In this document: positions 21,880 to 29,962 of the stretch, in pieces
Position numbering within the stretch: the stretch's first letter is position 1
How the letters are laid out: the number at the start of each line of letters is the position of its first letter
Assembly (NCBI GenBank): GCA_046729975.1
Contig: JBKPHS010000218.1
Location: 1 to 32,738 of the forward strand
Direction of reading: 5' to 3'
DNA length: 32,738 nucleotides
Source: JBKPHS01 sp046729975
Lineage (GTDB): Bacteria > Actinomycetota > Thermoleophilia > Solirubrobacterales > Thermoleophilaceae
Position numbers and translations under genes: made by a program
Notes under the pieces: model-generated
Told to the model about the DNA's origin: nothing
Database searches by the model: none
The model's input: the letters and a program-made list of their open reading frames with translations, nothing else

Positions 21880-23312
21880 TGGCGCAGAAGCTAGACAGCT
21901 ACCGCCGCAAGCGCGACTTCGGCGACACCCCGGAACCCGAGGGAGCCGAGGCGGCCGCGCCCGAGGACCTGCCGCGTTTCGTGGTCCACGAGCACCACGC
22001 GCGCAGGCTTCACTGGGACCTCCGCCTCGAGCGCGACGGCGTGCTCGCGTCGTGGGCCGTGCCGAAGGGCATCCCGGACGATCCGAAGCGCAACCACCTC
22101 GCCGTGCACGTCGAGGACCACCCGCTCGACTACATCGACTTCGAGGGCGAGATCCCCGAGGGCAACTACGGCGCAGGCAAGGTGCTGATCTGGGACCGCG
22201 GCACCTACGAGCCCGAGAAGTTTCGGGACGACGAGGTGATTGCCGTCTTCCACGGAGAGCGCCTTAAGGGCAAGTACGCGCTCTTCCGGACGCGCGGGGA
22301 CGACTGGATGATCCACCGCATGGACCCGCCGCTCGATCCCGAGCGCGAGCCCATGCCGGAGAGCATCGAGCCGATGAAGGCGCGCGTCGGGAAGCTCCCA
22401 CGGGACGACCAGAACTGGGGCTACGAGATCAAGTGGGACGGGATCCGCGCGATCGCCTACGTCGAGACGGGGCGCGCCCGCTTCCAGAACCGCAACCGGC
22501 GCGACGTCACGGGGCAGTACCCGGAGCTGCGCGCGCTCGGCCCGGGACTTGGCTCGACGCCTGTCGTGCTGGACGGCGAAATCGTCGCCTTCGACGAGCA
22601 GGGGCGGCCGAGCTTCCAGAGCCTCCAGGGGCGCATGCACCTGACCTCGGACAGCGTCATCCGCCGGCGCGCGAGGGAAGCGCCCGTCAGCTATGTGATC
22701 TTCGACCTGCTCTACCTCGACGGGCGCACGACCGTGAAGCTGCCCTACACCGACCGACGACGGCTGCTCGAACAGCTCGACCTGAACGGCGAGCGATGGC
22801 GAACGCCGGCCTATCACCCGGGTGACGGCGCGGCGCTCGTGGCCGCGAGCCGGGAGCAGGGCCTCGAGGGCGTCATGGCCAAGAAGCTCGACTCCGTCTA
22901 TGAGCCCGGCCGCCGCAGCCCGAACTGGCTGAAGATCAAGAACCACCTCCGCCAGGAGGTTGTGATCGGCGGCTGGATGCCGGGCGAGGGCCGCCGCAAG
23001 GAGCGAATCGGCTCCCTGCTGGCCGGCTACCACGACGAGGAGGGCAAGCTCCGCTACGCGGGCAACGTCGGCACCGGATTCAAGGAGGCCGATCTCGTCA
23101 AGCTCGGCCAGCTGCTCGCGCCACTCGAGCGCAAGGACTCGCCGTTCACGGGCAGGCAGCCGAAGAAGGGCGCAGTCTTCGCCGACCCGCAGCTCGTGGC
23201 CGAGGTCGAATTCTCCGAGTGGACGCGCACGAACACGATGCGCGCCCCCTCGTACAAGGGACTGCGCGACGACAAAGATCCGCGCGAGGTGGTGCGGGAA
23301 CCGGTCGCGTAG
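21879..23312 (+). CDS. ligD: LigD phosphoesterase and ATP-dependent DNA ligase, without polymerase domain
   Basis: A 477-residue NHEJ protein with two domains. The N-terminal 3'-phosphoesterase (about 32-155) has FVVHEHHARRLHWDLRLE with the metal-binding His residues, HVEDHPLDYIDFEGEIPEGNYGAGKVLIWDRG and a final GDDWMIHRMD. The ligase domain (about 165-470) has the adenylated lysine Lys185 in EIKWDGIRAIAY, then LDGEIVAF (motif III), YVIFDLLYLDG (IIIa), EGVMAKKLDSVYEPGRRSPNWLKIKN (IV-V) and an OB-fold. It trims 3' ends and seals double-strand breaks with Ku. The polymerase domain found fused in Mycobacterium LigD is encoded separately at 24253. ATG 21879 has no clear ribosome-binding site. Confidence 0.95.
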   Translation: MAQKLDSYRRKRDFGDTPEPEGAEAAAPEDLPRFVVHEHHARRLHWDLRLERDGVLASWAVPKGIPDDPKRNHLAVHVEDHPLDYIDFEGEIPEGNYGAGKVLIWDRGTYEPEKFRDDEVIAVFHGERLKGKYALFRTRGDDWMIHRMDPPLDPEREPMPESIEPMKARVGKLPRDDQNWGYEIKWDGIRAIAYVETGRARFQNRNRRDVTGQYPELRALGPGLGSTPVVLDGEIVAFDEQGRPSFQSLQGRMHLTSDSVIRRRAREAPVSYVIFDLLYLDGRTTVKLPYTDRRRLLEQLDLNGERWRTPAYHPGDGAALVAASREQGLEGVMAKKLDSVYEPGRRSPNWLKIKNHLRQEVVIGGWMPGEGRRKERIGSLLAGYHDEEGKLRYAGNVGTGFKEADLVKLGQLLAPLERKDSPFTGRQPKKGAVFADPQLVAEVEFSEWTRTNTMRAPSYKGLRDDKDPREVVREPVA

Positions 23313-23370
23313 CGGCAATTTTCCGCCCGCTTGAAGGTGCCGAGGATGCCGATCGGGTACAAGTAGGTCC

Positions 23371-24249
23371 ATGGCCAGGTCGATCTGGAGCGGCGCGATC
23401 AGCTTCGGGCTCGTGAACGTGCCCGTGAAGCTGTACAGCGCCGTCTCCAAGAAGAACGTGCGCTTCCACCAGCTGCACGGGAAGGACGGCGTCCGGATCC
23501 AGATGAAGCGCATCTGCCCGGCGGACGACGAGGAGGTCCCATTCGAGGACATCGTCAAGGGCTACGAGCTGAGCCCGGACCGCTACGTCGTGATCACGCC
23601 GGAGGAGCTCGAGTCGCTCGACCCGAAGAAGACCCGCTCGATCGACATCGAGGAGTTCGTGGATCTCGAGGACATTGACCCGATCTTCTACGACCACCCC
23701 TACTACCTTGCGCCCGACCGCGGCGCCGGAAAGGCGTACAACCTGCTCGTAAGCGCCATGCGCGAGGCGAACAAGGTGGCCATCGCGCGCGTCGTGATCC
23801 GCCAGAAGGAACACTTGACCGCGATCCGCGCCACCGGGGACGTGCTGACCATGGCGACGATGGTCTTCCACGACGAGGTCGTTCCGCCGGACACGATCGA
23901 AGAGGTCGAGGCCGCGGCCGAAACCGAGACGACCAAGCGCGAGCTCGAGATGGCGCAGCAGCTGATCGAGTCGCTCTCGACCGACTTCGATCCCACGCGC
24001 TACCGCGACGAGTACCGCGAGCGCGTGCTCGAGCTGATCGAGGCGAAGGCCGAGGGGCAGGAGATCACGCTGCAGCCGCCGGAGGAACCCGAGAAGGTGC
24101 CGGACCTGATGGCCGCCCTCGAGGCCAGCGTGGCGGCCGCGCGCGAGGGCGCGGGCGACGGCACCGCACGCCGCCGCCGCGGAGCGAAGGAGCCCGCGGA
24201 GAGCAAGCCCGCTCCTCGTAGGCGCACCCGCGAGAAGACCAAGAAGTAA
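23371..24249 (+). CDS. ku: Ku protein, bacterial NHEJ end-binding factor
   Basis: A 292-residue Ku homologue. It starts MARSIWSGAISFGLVNVPVKLYSA, the invariant bacterial Ku opening. It continues through RIQMKRICPADDEEVPFEDIVKGYEL, DIEEFVDLEDIDPIFYDHPYYLAPDRGAGKAYNLL (core ring) and the MAQQLIESLSTDFDPTRYRDEYRERVLELI bridge. A Lys/Arg-rich tail after about residue 250 (RRRRGAKEPAES to the end) resembles extended basic tails that help Ku bind and thread DNA. Ku encircles DNA ends as a homodimer and recruits LigD. The gap from the ligase gene is 58 nt and carries GGGTAC, a lone -10-like box without a -35 partner. Only three bases separate it from the polymerase gene. Confidence 0.95.
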   Translation: MARSIWSGAISFGLVNVPVKLYSAVSKKNVRFHQLHGKDGVRIQMKRICPADDEEVPFEDIVKGYELSPDRYVVITPEELESLDPKKTRSIDIEEFVDLEDIDPIFYDHPYYLAPDRGAGKAYNLLVSAMREANKVAIARVVIRQKEHLTAIRATGDVLTMATMVFHDEVVPPDTIEEVEAAAETETTKRELEMAQQLIESLSTDFDPTRYRDEYRERVLELIEAKAEGQEITLQPPEEPEKVPDLMAALEASVAAAREGAGDGTARRRRGAKEPAESKPAPRRRTREKTKK

Positions 24250-24252
24250 CCG

Positions 24253-25161
24253 GTGGCGACTGCCACCGTCGAGGTCGAGGTCGAGGGCAAGACGCTCCGC
24301 CTCTCGAACCTCGACAAGGTCCTCTACCCGGGCGTGGGCTTCACGAAGGGCCAGGTCATCGACTACTACACGCGCGTCTCGCCGGCGCTGCTGCCCCACC
24401 TGCGCGACCGGCCGCTCACGCTGAAGCGCTACCCCAACGGCGTCGACGGCGGCCACTTCTACGAGAAGAACTGCCCCTCGCACAGGCCGGACTGGGTGCG
24501 GACGGTCCCCGTCGTGGCGCGCTCCAGGACGATCAACTACTGCGTCGTCGACGATCTCGCGACGCTCGTCTGGGCCGCGAACCTGGCGGACCTCGAGCTG
24601 CACCCGTCGCTGTCGCTGGCCGACGACATCGAGCGGCCGACCACGCTCGCGTTCGACCTCGATCCAGGCCCTCCCGCGACGATCGTGGAGTGCTGCGACG
24701 TCGCGCTCCTGTTGCGCGGCGTCTTCGGGGACCTCGGCCTCGAGTGCTTCCCCAAGACGTCCGGGTCCAAGGGCATGCAGGTGTACGTGCCGCTCAACAC
24801 GCCTGTCACCTACGACGACACCAAGCCGTTCGCGCGGGCCCTGGCCGGGCTGCTCGAGAAGCAGCACCCGAAGCTCGTCGTGTCGAGCATGAGCAAGGAC
24901 CTGCGTCCCCGCAAGGTGTTCGTCGACTGGAGCCAGAACGACGAGCACAAGACCACGATCTGCGTCTACTCGCTGCGGGCCCGTGAGCGTCCGACGGTCT
25001 CCGCCCCGCTCGAGTGGAGCGAGGTCGAGGACTGCGCCGAGCAGCGCGATCCGGACCTGCTCGTGTACGACTCAGACCAGGTCCTCGAGCGCACGGGCGG
25101 GCGCCGTGACCTCTTCGGGCCAGTGCTCGAGTTGGAGCAGGAGCTGCCGGAGCTGCGGTGA
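24253..25161 (+). CDS. ligD: LigD-type polymerase/primase domain protein (stand-alone)
   Basis: A 302-residue archaeo-eukaryotic-primase-type polymerase. KTLRLSNLDKVLYPGVGFTKGQVIDYY is the family opening. ERPTTLAFDLDPGPPATI carries the metal-binding Asp135 and Asp137. KTSGSKGMQVYVPL is the nucleotide-binding loop, and SSMSKDLRPRKVFVDWSQN supplies the third metal ligand. The protein ends in ECC-free YSLRARERPTVSAPLEW. It adds ribo- or deoxyribonucleotides to gapped ends in NHEJ. Stand-alone forms are known in other actinobacteria. GTG 24253 is 3 nt after the Ku stop. The end overlaps the next gene as GTGA, so the four genes 21879-25820 form one transcription unit. Confidence 0.94.
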   Translation: MATATVEVEVEGKTLRLSNLDKVLYPGVGFTKGQVIDYYTRVSPALLPHLRDRPLTLKRYPNGVDGGHFYEKNCPSHRPDWVRTVPVVARSRTINYCVVDDLATLVWAANLADLELHPSLSLADDIERPTTLAFDLDPGPPATIVECCDVALLLRGVFGDLGLECFPKTSGSKGMQVYVPLNTPVTYDDTKPFARALAGLLEKQHPKLVVSSMSKDLRPRKVFVDWSQNDEHKTTICVYSLRARERPTVSAPLEWSEVEDCAEQRDPDLLVYDSDQVLERTGGRRDLFGPVLELEQELPELR

Positions 25162-25820
25162 GGATCAGCGAGCTCCGGCTGCCCGCCGGTCAGATCGAGG
25201 CTCTGCGCTTCTTCTACGCGGGGAGGCTCGGCTTGCCTCTGCTCGCGCGGCGCGAGGACGCCTTCTGCGTGGAGGCGGGGTCCACGCGGCTGTGGTTCGA
25301 GGCCGGCGAGCCCGCTCGCTCGCACTTCGCCGTCAACGTGCCGCCAAACCGCTTCGACGAGGCGAAGCGTTGGGCCGCCGAGCGCGCCGAGCTGCTCACG
25401 GTCGAGGGGAGCGACGAGCTCGACTTCTCCGACTGGGACGCGCGCGCCACATACTTCATCGACCCGGGCGGCAACGTCGTCGAGCTGATCGCGCGCAACC
25501 GTCTGCGCGAGTCGCCGGCCACGGAACCCTTCGGCGCAAGCGAGCTGATCGAGGTAAGCGAGGTCGGACTGCCCGTGCCGGACGTCGGCGCGGCGGTCGG
25601 GCAGCTCGAGGGCGAGCTCGGCCTGGCGCACTTCGACGGCAACCGTCAGACGTTCAGCGCCGTCGGCGACGATCACGGGCTGTTCATCGTGGTGCCGATC
25701 GGGCGCCGCTGGTTCCCGACGGAGACCGTCGCCACGGGAATCCCGATCGAAGTGGAGATCCGGGGCGACGCGCCGCGGGAGCTGCGAGTGGCGGGCCACC
25801 GCGTCGCTGTGGCGGCCTAG
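25158..25820 (+). CDS. VOC-fold (glyoxalase/bleomycin-resistance-like) protein
   Basis: A 220-residue protein with two vicinal-oxygen-chelate modules. The first (about 1-113) has FYAGRLGLPLLARREDAFCVEAGSTRLWF, the HFAVNVP strand and TYFIDPGGNVVELIAR, a very typical VOC ending. The second (about 130-220) is shorter, with GLPVPDVGAAVGQLEGELGL and DDHGLFIVVPIGRRWFP. VOC proteins are metal-dependent isomerases, dioxygenases or drug-binding proteins; metal ligands are incomplete here (His108-type and Glu in NVVELIA), so enzymatic activity is uncertain. GTG 25158 overlaps the polymerase stop (GTGA). Its presence in the NHEJ operon has no obvious explanation. Confidence 0.85.
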   Translation: MRISELRLPAGQIEALRFFYAGRLGLPLLARREDAFCVEAGSTRLWFEAGEPARSHFAVNVPPNRFDEAKRWAAERAELLTVEGSDELDFSDWDARATYFIDPGGNVVELIARNRLRESPATEPFGASELIEVSEVGLPVPDVGAAVGQLEGELGLAHFDGNRQTFSAVGDDHGLFIVVPIGRRWFPTETVATGIPIEVEIRGDAPRELRVAGHRVAVAA

Positions 25821-25822
25821 TA

Positions 25823-28309
25823 CTAGCGCTTCTCGGCCAGCACCGGCAGCTCGCGCTGCTCGACGAGGCCGGTGAGCGCCTCGACCACGCGAGCGTCGAA
25901 CTGCGTGCCGGCGGCGCTCCGGAGCTCGGCGACTGCGTCGGCGATGCGCATGCCGTCGCGATATGGCCGCTGCGAGGTCATGGCCTCGAAGCAGGCGGCC
26001 ACGCAGAGGATCCGCGCCTCGAGCGGGATCTCGTCGCCGGCAAGCCCGTCGGGGTAGCCCGTGCCGTCGATGCGCTCGTGGTGATGGCGCACCCATGCCG
26101 CCTCCTCGTCGAAGCCGGCGTGGGCGAGCATCGCGGCGCCGATCGCGGGATGGCGGCGCACCTGCTCCCACTCCTCCTGCGTGAGCGGGCCCGGCTTCGC
26201 CAGGATCTCCGCCGGCACGCTCGTCTTGCCGATGTCGTGGAGAAGCGCCGCGCGACGGAGCCTGGCGACGCGCTCCCGGTCGAGGCCCAGCAGCTGGCCG
26301 AGCGCAACCGAGTACGACGCGACGTTCGCGGAGTGAGCTCCCGGGTGCAGTCCGTGCGCATCGATCGTCTCGACCACGCCGTAGAGATGAGCGAGCGACC
26401 TCTCGCGCTCGTCGTCCCCGCTCGCCGCGATCACCTCGCTCGCGACCGCGCAGAGGTTCTTGCCGTTGCGCTTGGACCAGTAGAGCGCCGTGTCGGCCTT
26501 CTGCTCGAGCTCCTCGAGCGTGCGGCCATCCTCGGGACAGCTGCTGATGCCGGCGCTGACGGTCACACGCCTCCCGGGCAGGATCTCCAGCCGGGCGACC
26601 GCGCTCCGGAGTCGCTCGGCCGCGAGCAGCGCGTCAAGCTGCTTCGTCTCCGGCAGCAGCAGCCCGAACTCCTCCCCGCCCACGCGCGCGAAGCTGTCGG
26701 ACGGGCGAATCAGCTCTTCGGCCGTCTCGGCTATCCGGCGCAGGACGTCGTCTCCGGCCCCATGCCCCAGCGCGTCGTTGATCTGCTTGAAGCCGTCGAT
26801 GTCGACCAGGACCAGCGAGACGGGAGCTCCGTAGCGCTCGCTCCGCCGAACCTCCTTCTCGAGCGCCTCGTAGAAGTAGCGGCGGTTGTAGAGCCCGGTG
26901 AGCGGGTCGCGGATCGACAGCTCCAGCTTCTCGCGGTAGTCGCGCGCGTTCTGGAGCGCGATGGCGAGCTGATCGGCAAGCAGCTTGAGCAGCGGCAGCT
27001 CGTCGTCCCGTAGCGGATCGGAGTCGGGCCGGATCAGGGTGACCGCACCGAGCCGCGAGCCGCGGGTGGCAAGCGGAAGCCGCACGATCTGGCGGCGACC
27101 GCGGCTCTCGACGGGCGGCGGCTCGCCGGTGCCGCCGGCACGCTTGGCCCACGCCTGCTCGGCCTGCCATGCGCCGCTCGCGGCGAGCAGGTCGAGCGTG
27201 CCGTTGCTGCCCGAGTGGAGCGCCGAGCTCGTGGCGCGCGCGGCGAGATGCAGCACCCCGAGGCCCCGCTCCAGGATCGGCGCTTCCTCCAGCGTCTGCG
27301 TCATCGTGGTGGCAAGGCTCGTGAGCGCCTCGAGCTCTTCGTTGCGTCGCATGACCTGTCCGCGCAGGCGCCGTTCACGCGCTACCGCGCGCTGGTTGTC
27401 GATCAGCAGGTAGGCCTGACGTCCGAAGGCGAGGACGAGCACCAGTGCGAAGACGACACCGAAGTACGCCAGCGTCCAGGCGTCCGGCCCCTGCATCAGC
27501 CAGAGCGCAGCGGCGATTCCCGGCACGATCAGGACCGCGGCCAGAGGCAGCAGCACGCGCCCATACACGAGCCCGTCCCTCTCGGGCTCGCCCGCCTGGC
27601 GGTCGTCGCCCGCCGAACCCGAGAGCTCGGCGCCGGCCGCGGCCGCGAGTGCGCCGCCAACGGCGGCCCACAGCAGGGCTACGACGATTGCCGACACCGC
27701 CAGCTGCCCCGCGGCGGCGGCGGAGACGAGCCCGTCGCCGACCGTCACGACCAAGCACGCCACCGCGATCCAACCGGCGACCCGGCGGTCGCCTGGGCTG
27801 TGCCGCGCAACGACGGTCCCAACCGCGAGCACGGCCGCAGCCAGGTCGATCACGAAAACGAGCGTCAGCAGTGGATCGCCGTGGAGGAAGCCGGGCGCTG
27901 CGACGAAGTAGGTGCCGATCGACGCGATCAGCAGGCCGGTCAGGATCGCGTCGACGAGCGGCGACAGGCCGGCGTCGCGGACCGTCCCGCGCACGAGCCG
28001 GAGCGCCGCGAAGAGCACGAACACGGACGCCGTCAGGCCGAGGTAGAAACCCGCCGCGTCGTTCCCGCCGAAGATCGCGATAGCGACGGCAAGGATCGAT
28101 GCCGCGCCGACGACCAGATTGGCGAGCGCGAAGGCGCCCCACATCAAACGCCTGTCGGGGCTGCGCTTGGCGGCCGCCGCACAGCGAGCTGCCGCGTAGG
28201 GCAGTACCAGGGCGGGTATCGCGAACGCCAGGTCCTCGAGGCCGACCCCGAGGAGTGGCAGCAGGAGTGGACCCGCGGCGAACCAGACGAAAACCTTCGT
28301 CACGTCCAT
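25823..28309 (-). CDS. Membrane GGDEF plus HD-GYP cyclic-di-GMP enzyme
   Basis: An 828-residue multidomain protein. About nine or ten membrane helices (residues 5-320) lead to a coiled-coil linker (NQRAVARERRLRGQVMRRNEELEAL) and a GAF-like domain (about 355-470). A GGDEF domain follows (about 475-625) with DPLTGLYNRRYFYEALE, DIDGFKQINDALGHGAGDD and an intact RVGGEEFG active site near 543. The C-terminal HD-GYP domain (about 640-820) has LLHDIGKTSVP (His-Asp about 691) and HHERIDGTGYPDGL. Both synthesis and breakdown of cyclic-di-GMP therefore look possible, probably controlled by the membrane and GAF sensors. ATG 28309 follows CAGGA; ATG 28354 in frame lacks a ribosome-binding site. Confidence 0.93.
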   Translation of the reverse strand: MDVTKVFVWFAAGPLLLPLLGVGLEDLAFAIPALVLPYAAARCAAAAKRSPDRRLMWGAFALANLVVGAASILAVAIAIFGGNDAAGFYLGLTASVFVLFAALRLVRGTVRDAGLSPLVDAILTGLLIASIGTYFVAAPGFLHGDPLLTLVFVIDLAAAVLAVGTVVARHSPGDRRVAGWIAVACLVVTVGDGLVSAAAAGQLAVSAIVVALLWAAVGGALAAAAGAELSGSAGDDRQAGEPERDGLVYGRVLLPLAAVLIVPGIAAALWLMQGPDAWTLAYFGVVFALVLVLAFGRQAYLLIDNQRAVARERRLRGQVMRRNEELEALTSLATTMTQTLEEAPILERGLGVLHLAARATSSALHSGSNGTLDLLAASGAWQAEQAWAKRAGGTGEPPPVESRGRRQIVRLPLATRGSRLGAVTLIRPDSDPLRDDELPLLKLLADQLAIALQNARDYREKLELSIRDPLTGLYNRRYFYEALEKEVRRSERYGAPVSLVLVDIDGFKQINDALGHGAGDDVLRRIAETAEELIRPSDSFARVGGEEFGLLLPETKQLDALLAAERLRSAVARLEILPGRRVTVSAGISSCPEDGRTLEELEQKADTALYWSKRNGKNLCAVASEVIAASGDDERERSLAHLYGVVETIDAHGLHPGAHSANVASYSVALGQLLGLDRERVARLRRAALLHDIGKTSVPAEILAKPGPLTQEEWEQVRRHPAIGAAMLAHAGFDEEAAWVRHHHERIDGTGYPDGLAGDEIPLEARILCVAACFEAMTSQRPYRDGMRIADAVAELRSAAGTQFDARVVEALTGLVEQRELPVLAEKR

Positions 28310-28399
28310 GCCGCGGTCCTGAGCATTCCAGCTCTCGCGCGTGCGCCCACCCATTTGGGGGTCATATCGGCTCGCACGAGGCCATTCGTGAGCCTTAAA

Positions 28400-28417
28400 G
28401 CGGCCCGACCGGGCCGC
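28400..28417. promoter_or_regulatory. Perfect hairpin just upstream of the zinc-ribbon protein gene
   Basis: GCGGCCC (28400-28406) and GGGCCGC (28411-28417) are perfect arms around a 4-nt loop. They end 12 nt before the ATG at 28430, where a ribosome-binding site would be expected. It could be an operator in the divergent region shared with the cyclic-di-GMP enzyme, or an RNA hairpin that affects translation. Confidence 0.35.
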
Positions 28418-28429
28418 CGATACGGACAC

Positions 28430-28762
28430 ATGGGGTACGTCCATCACTGCCTCTTCTGCGAGCTGGAGCGAGCGGGCGAGTCGGCGACCGTGATCGAGCC
28501 GCACTGCGACCGCTGTGGCTGCTCCCTCGTCGCGACGCCGGCGGACGAGCACCGGCGGCGGCAGCGCACCCCCGGCGCCGTTCCCGCGCTTGTGCCTCCC
28601 TCGCTGGCGGCGCCACTCCTGCGGGCCGCGCGGCTCACTCTGCTCGCGTTGATGCTGGCCGGCGCCGCCAGGATCGGAGCGGCCCACGGGGGACTCGCCC
28701 TGGCGGCCGCGGCGGTGGGCCTCGCGGGCCTCTTCAGCTTGCCGCTCGTGACGGGCGAGTAA
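28430..28762 (+). CDS. Small zinc-ribbon membrane protein
   Basis: A 110-residue protein. Its first 35 residues carry CLFC (7-10) and CDRCGC (about 26-31), a four-cysteine zinc-ribbon pattern. A Pro/Arg-rich linker (about 40-60) and two hydrophobic helices rich in Ala and Leu (about 64-84 and 88-106) follow. I do not recognise a named family. The pattern suggests a membrane-anchored protein with a cytoplasmic zinc knuckle. ATG 28430 is chosen because the first CxxC follows directly and upstream sequence in frame is antisense to the cyclic-di-GMP enzyme gene. The two genes diverge, 120 nt apart, so shared control is possible. There is no Shine-Dalgarno sequence. Confidence 0.65.
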   Translation: MGYVHHCLFCELERAGESATVIEPHCDRCGCSLVATPADEHRRRQRTPGAVPALVPPSLAAPLLRAARLTLLALMLAGAARIGAAHGGLALAAAAVGLAGLFSLPLVTGE

Positions 28763-28765
28763 CCG

Positions 28766-29962
28766 TCACGCAAACGCCCCCACGCCGGTGATGTCGCGGC
28801 CGACGATCAGGGTCTGGATGGTCTCGGTGCCCTCGTAGGTGTGGATCGCCTCGATGTCGGCCATGTGGCGGATCACGTGGTAGTCGAGCAGCAGGCCGTT
28901 GCCGCCCAGCAGGTCGCGTGCCTCGGCGATGACCTGGCGGGCCTTACGCGTGTTGTTGAGCTTGGCGAGCCCGGCGATCGTGTCGGTCAGCCGACCCTGC
29001 TCGGCGAGACGGCCGATCTGCATGCAGTAGAGCTGCATGGCGGTGACCTCGGCGAGCATCTTGACCAGGCGGTCCTGCACGATCTGGAAACTGCACAGCG
29101 GACGGCCGAATTGCGTCCGGCGCCGCGTGTAGACGAGCGCGGCGTCGTAGGCGGCCACGGCGTGGCCGAGCGCCGCCCAGGCACAGGTCGCGCGAGTCGT
29201 CGCGAGTACGTGTCCGGTGTCCTTGAAGTCGCGGCCCCCGGGGAGGCGGCTCTCGACCGGCACGCGAACGGACTCGAGCCGGACGTCGGCCTGCCAGACC
29301 GCGCGAGCGGAGCCCTTCCCCTCGATCACCGAGGCCTCGTACCCGGGCGTGCCCTTCTCGACGAGGAAGCCGTTGACCTGACCGTTCTCGCCGCGCGCCC
29401 ACACGACGATCACGTCGGCGATGGTGCCGTTGCCGATCCAGCGCTTGGCCCCGTTGAGCACGTACTCGTCGCCCATCCGACGCGCCGTGGTCTCGAGCGC
29501 GACCGCGTCCGACCCGTGCTCGGGCTCGGTCAGCGCGAACGCCCCGATCTTCTCCAGGCGCGCCATGGGCGGCAGCCAGCGCTCCTTCTGCTCGTCGGAG
29601 CCGAGCATCGCTATCGACTTCATGGCCAGCCCGGACTGCACGCCCAGGAACGTCCCAAGGCTGCCGTCACCGCGATTCAGCTCCATGTGGACGAGCCCGC
29701 ACGCGATCGGGCTCATCCCGGGACAGCCATAGCCCTCGATGTCGTCGCCGGCGATACCGAGCCCGGCCAGCTTCCCGATCAGGGGCCACGGGAGCTCGGC
29801 GCGCTCCCAGTACCGCGCGATCACCGGCAGCACCTCGCGGTCCACGAACCGCCGCGTCTCCATGAAGCGCGCCCACTGCTCGTCCGTGAACTGGTCGCGA
29901 ATGAGGAAATAGTCCGTGGGGAGCGCCGCACCGACTTCCCGCGTGTAGGTGATGTCGGTCAT
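28766..29962 (-). CDS. Acyl-CoA dehydrogenase, glutaryl-CoA dehydrogenase-like
   Basis: A 398-residue flavoprotein. FALTEPEHGSDAVAL and GAKRWIGNGTIADV (FAD/substrate motifs), VYTRRRTQFGRPLCSFQIVQDRLVKML and LLGGNGLLLDYHVIRHMADIEAIHTYEGTETIQTLIVGRDITG are all present. The likely catalytic base is Glu377 in TYEGTE, as in glutaryl-CoA dehydrogenases. It oxidises an acyl-CoA to the enoyl-CoA, passing electrons to ETF; glutaryl-CoA decarboxylation is possible but not shown. Its ATG overlaps the hydrolase stop as ATGA, making it the last gene of the operon. The stop lies 3 nt from that of the convergent zinc-ribbon gene. Confidence 0.92.
   Translation of the reverse strand: MTDITYTREVGAALPTDYFLIRDQFTDEQWARFMETRRFVDREVLPVIARYWERAELPWPLIGKLAGLGIAGDDIEGYGCPGMSPIACGLVHMELNRGDGSLGTFLGVQSGLAMKSIAMLGSDEQKERWLPPMARLEKIGAFALTEPEHGSDAVALETTARRMGDEYVLNGAKRWIGNGTIADVIVVWARGENGQVNGFLVEKGTPGYEASVIEGKGSARAVWQADVRLESVRVPVESRLPGGRDFKDTGHVLATTRATCAWAALGHAVAAYDAALVYTRRRTQFGRPLCSFQIVQDRLVKMLAEVTAMQLYCMQIGRLAEQGRLTDTIAGLAKLNNTRKARQVIAEARDLLGGNGLLLDYHVIRHMADIEAIHTYEGTETIQTLIVGRDITGVGAFA

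Noticed and set aside
23313..23370. SigB/SigF promoter before Ku
   Set aside because: GGGTAC occurs at about 23354-23359, but no GTTT-like box lies 14-17 nt upstream, so half the consensus is missing.
21891..23558. Minus-strand open frame of 555 codons opposite the ligase and Ku genes
   Set aside because: It covers two genes with clear catalytic motifs on the other strand and has no recognisable domain or ribosome-binding site.
23146..24948. Minus-strand open frame of 600 codons opposite Ku and the polymerase
   Set aside because: It is a shadow of the NHEJ genes with low-complexity composition and no motif.
24983..27013. Plus-strand open frame of 676 codons
   Set aside because: It spans the ends of the polymerase, VOC and cyclic-di-GMP enzyme genes in another frame or strand. 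No protein family is visible.
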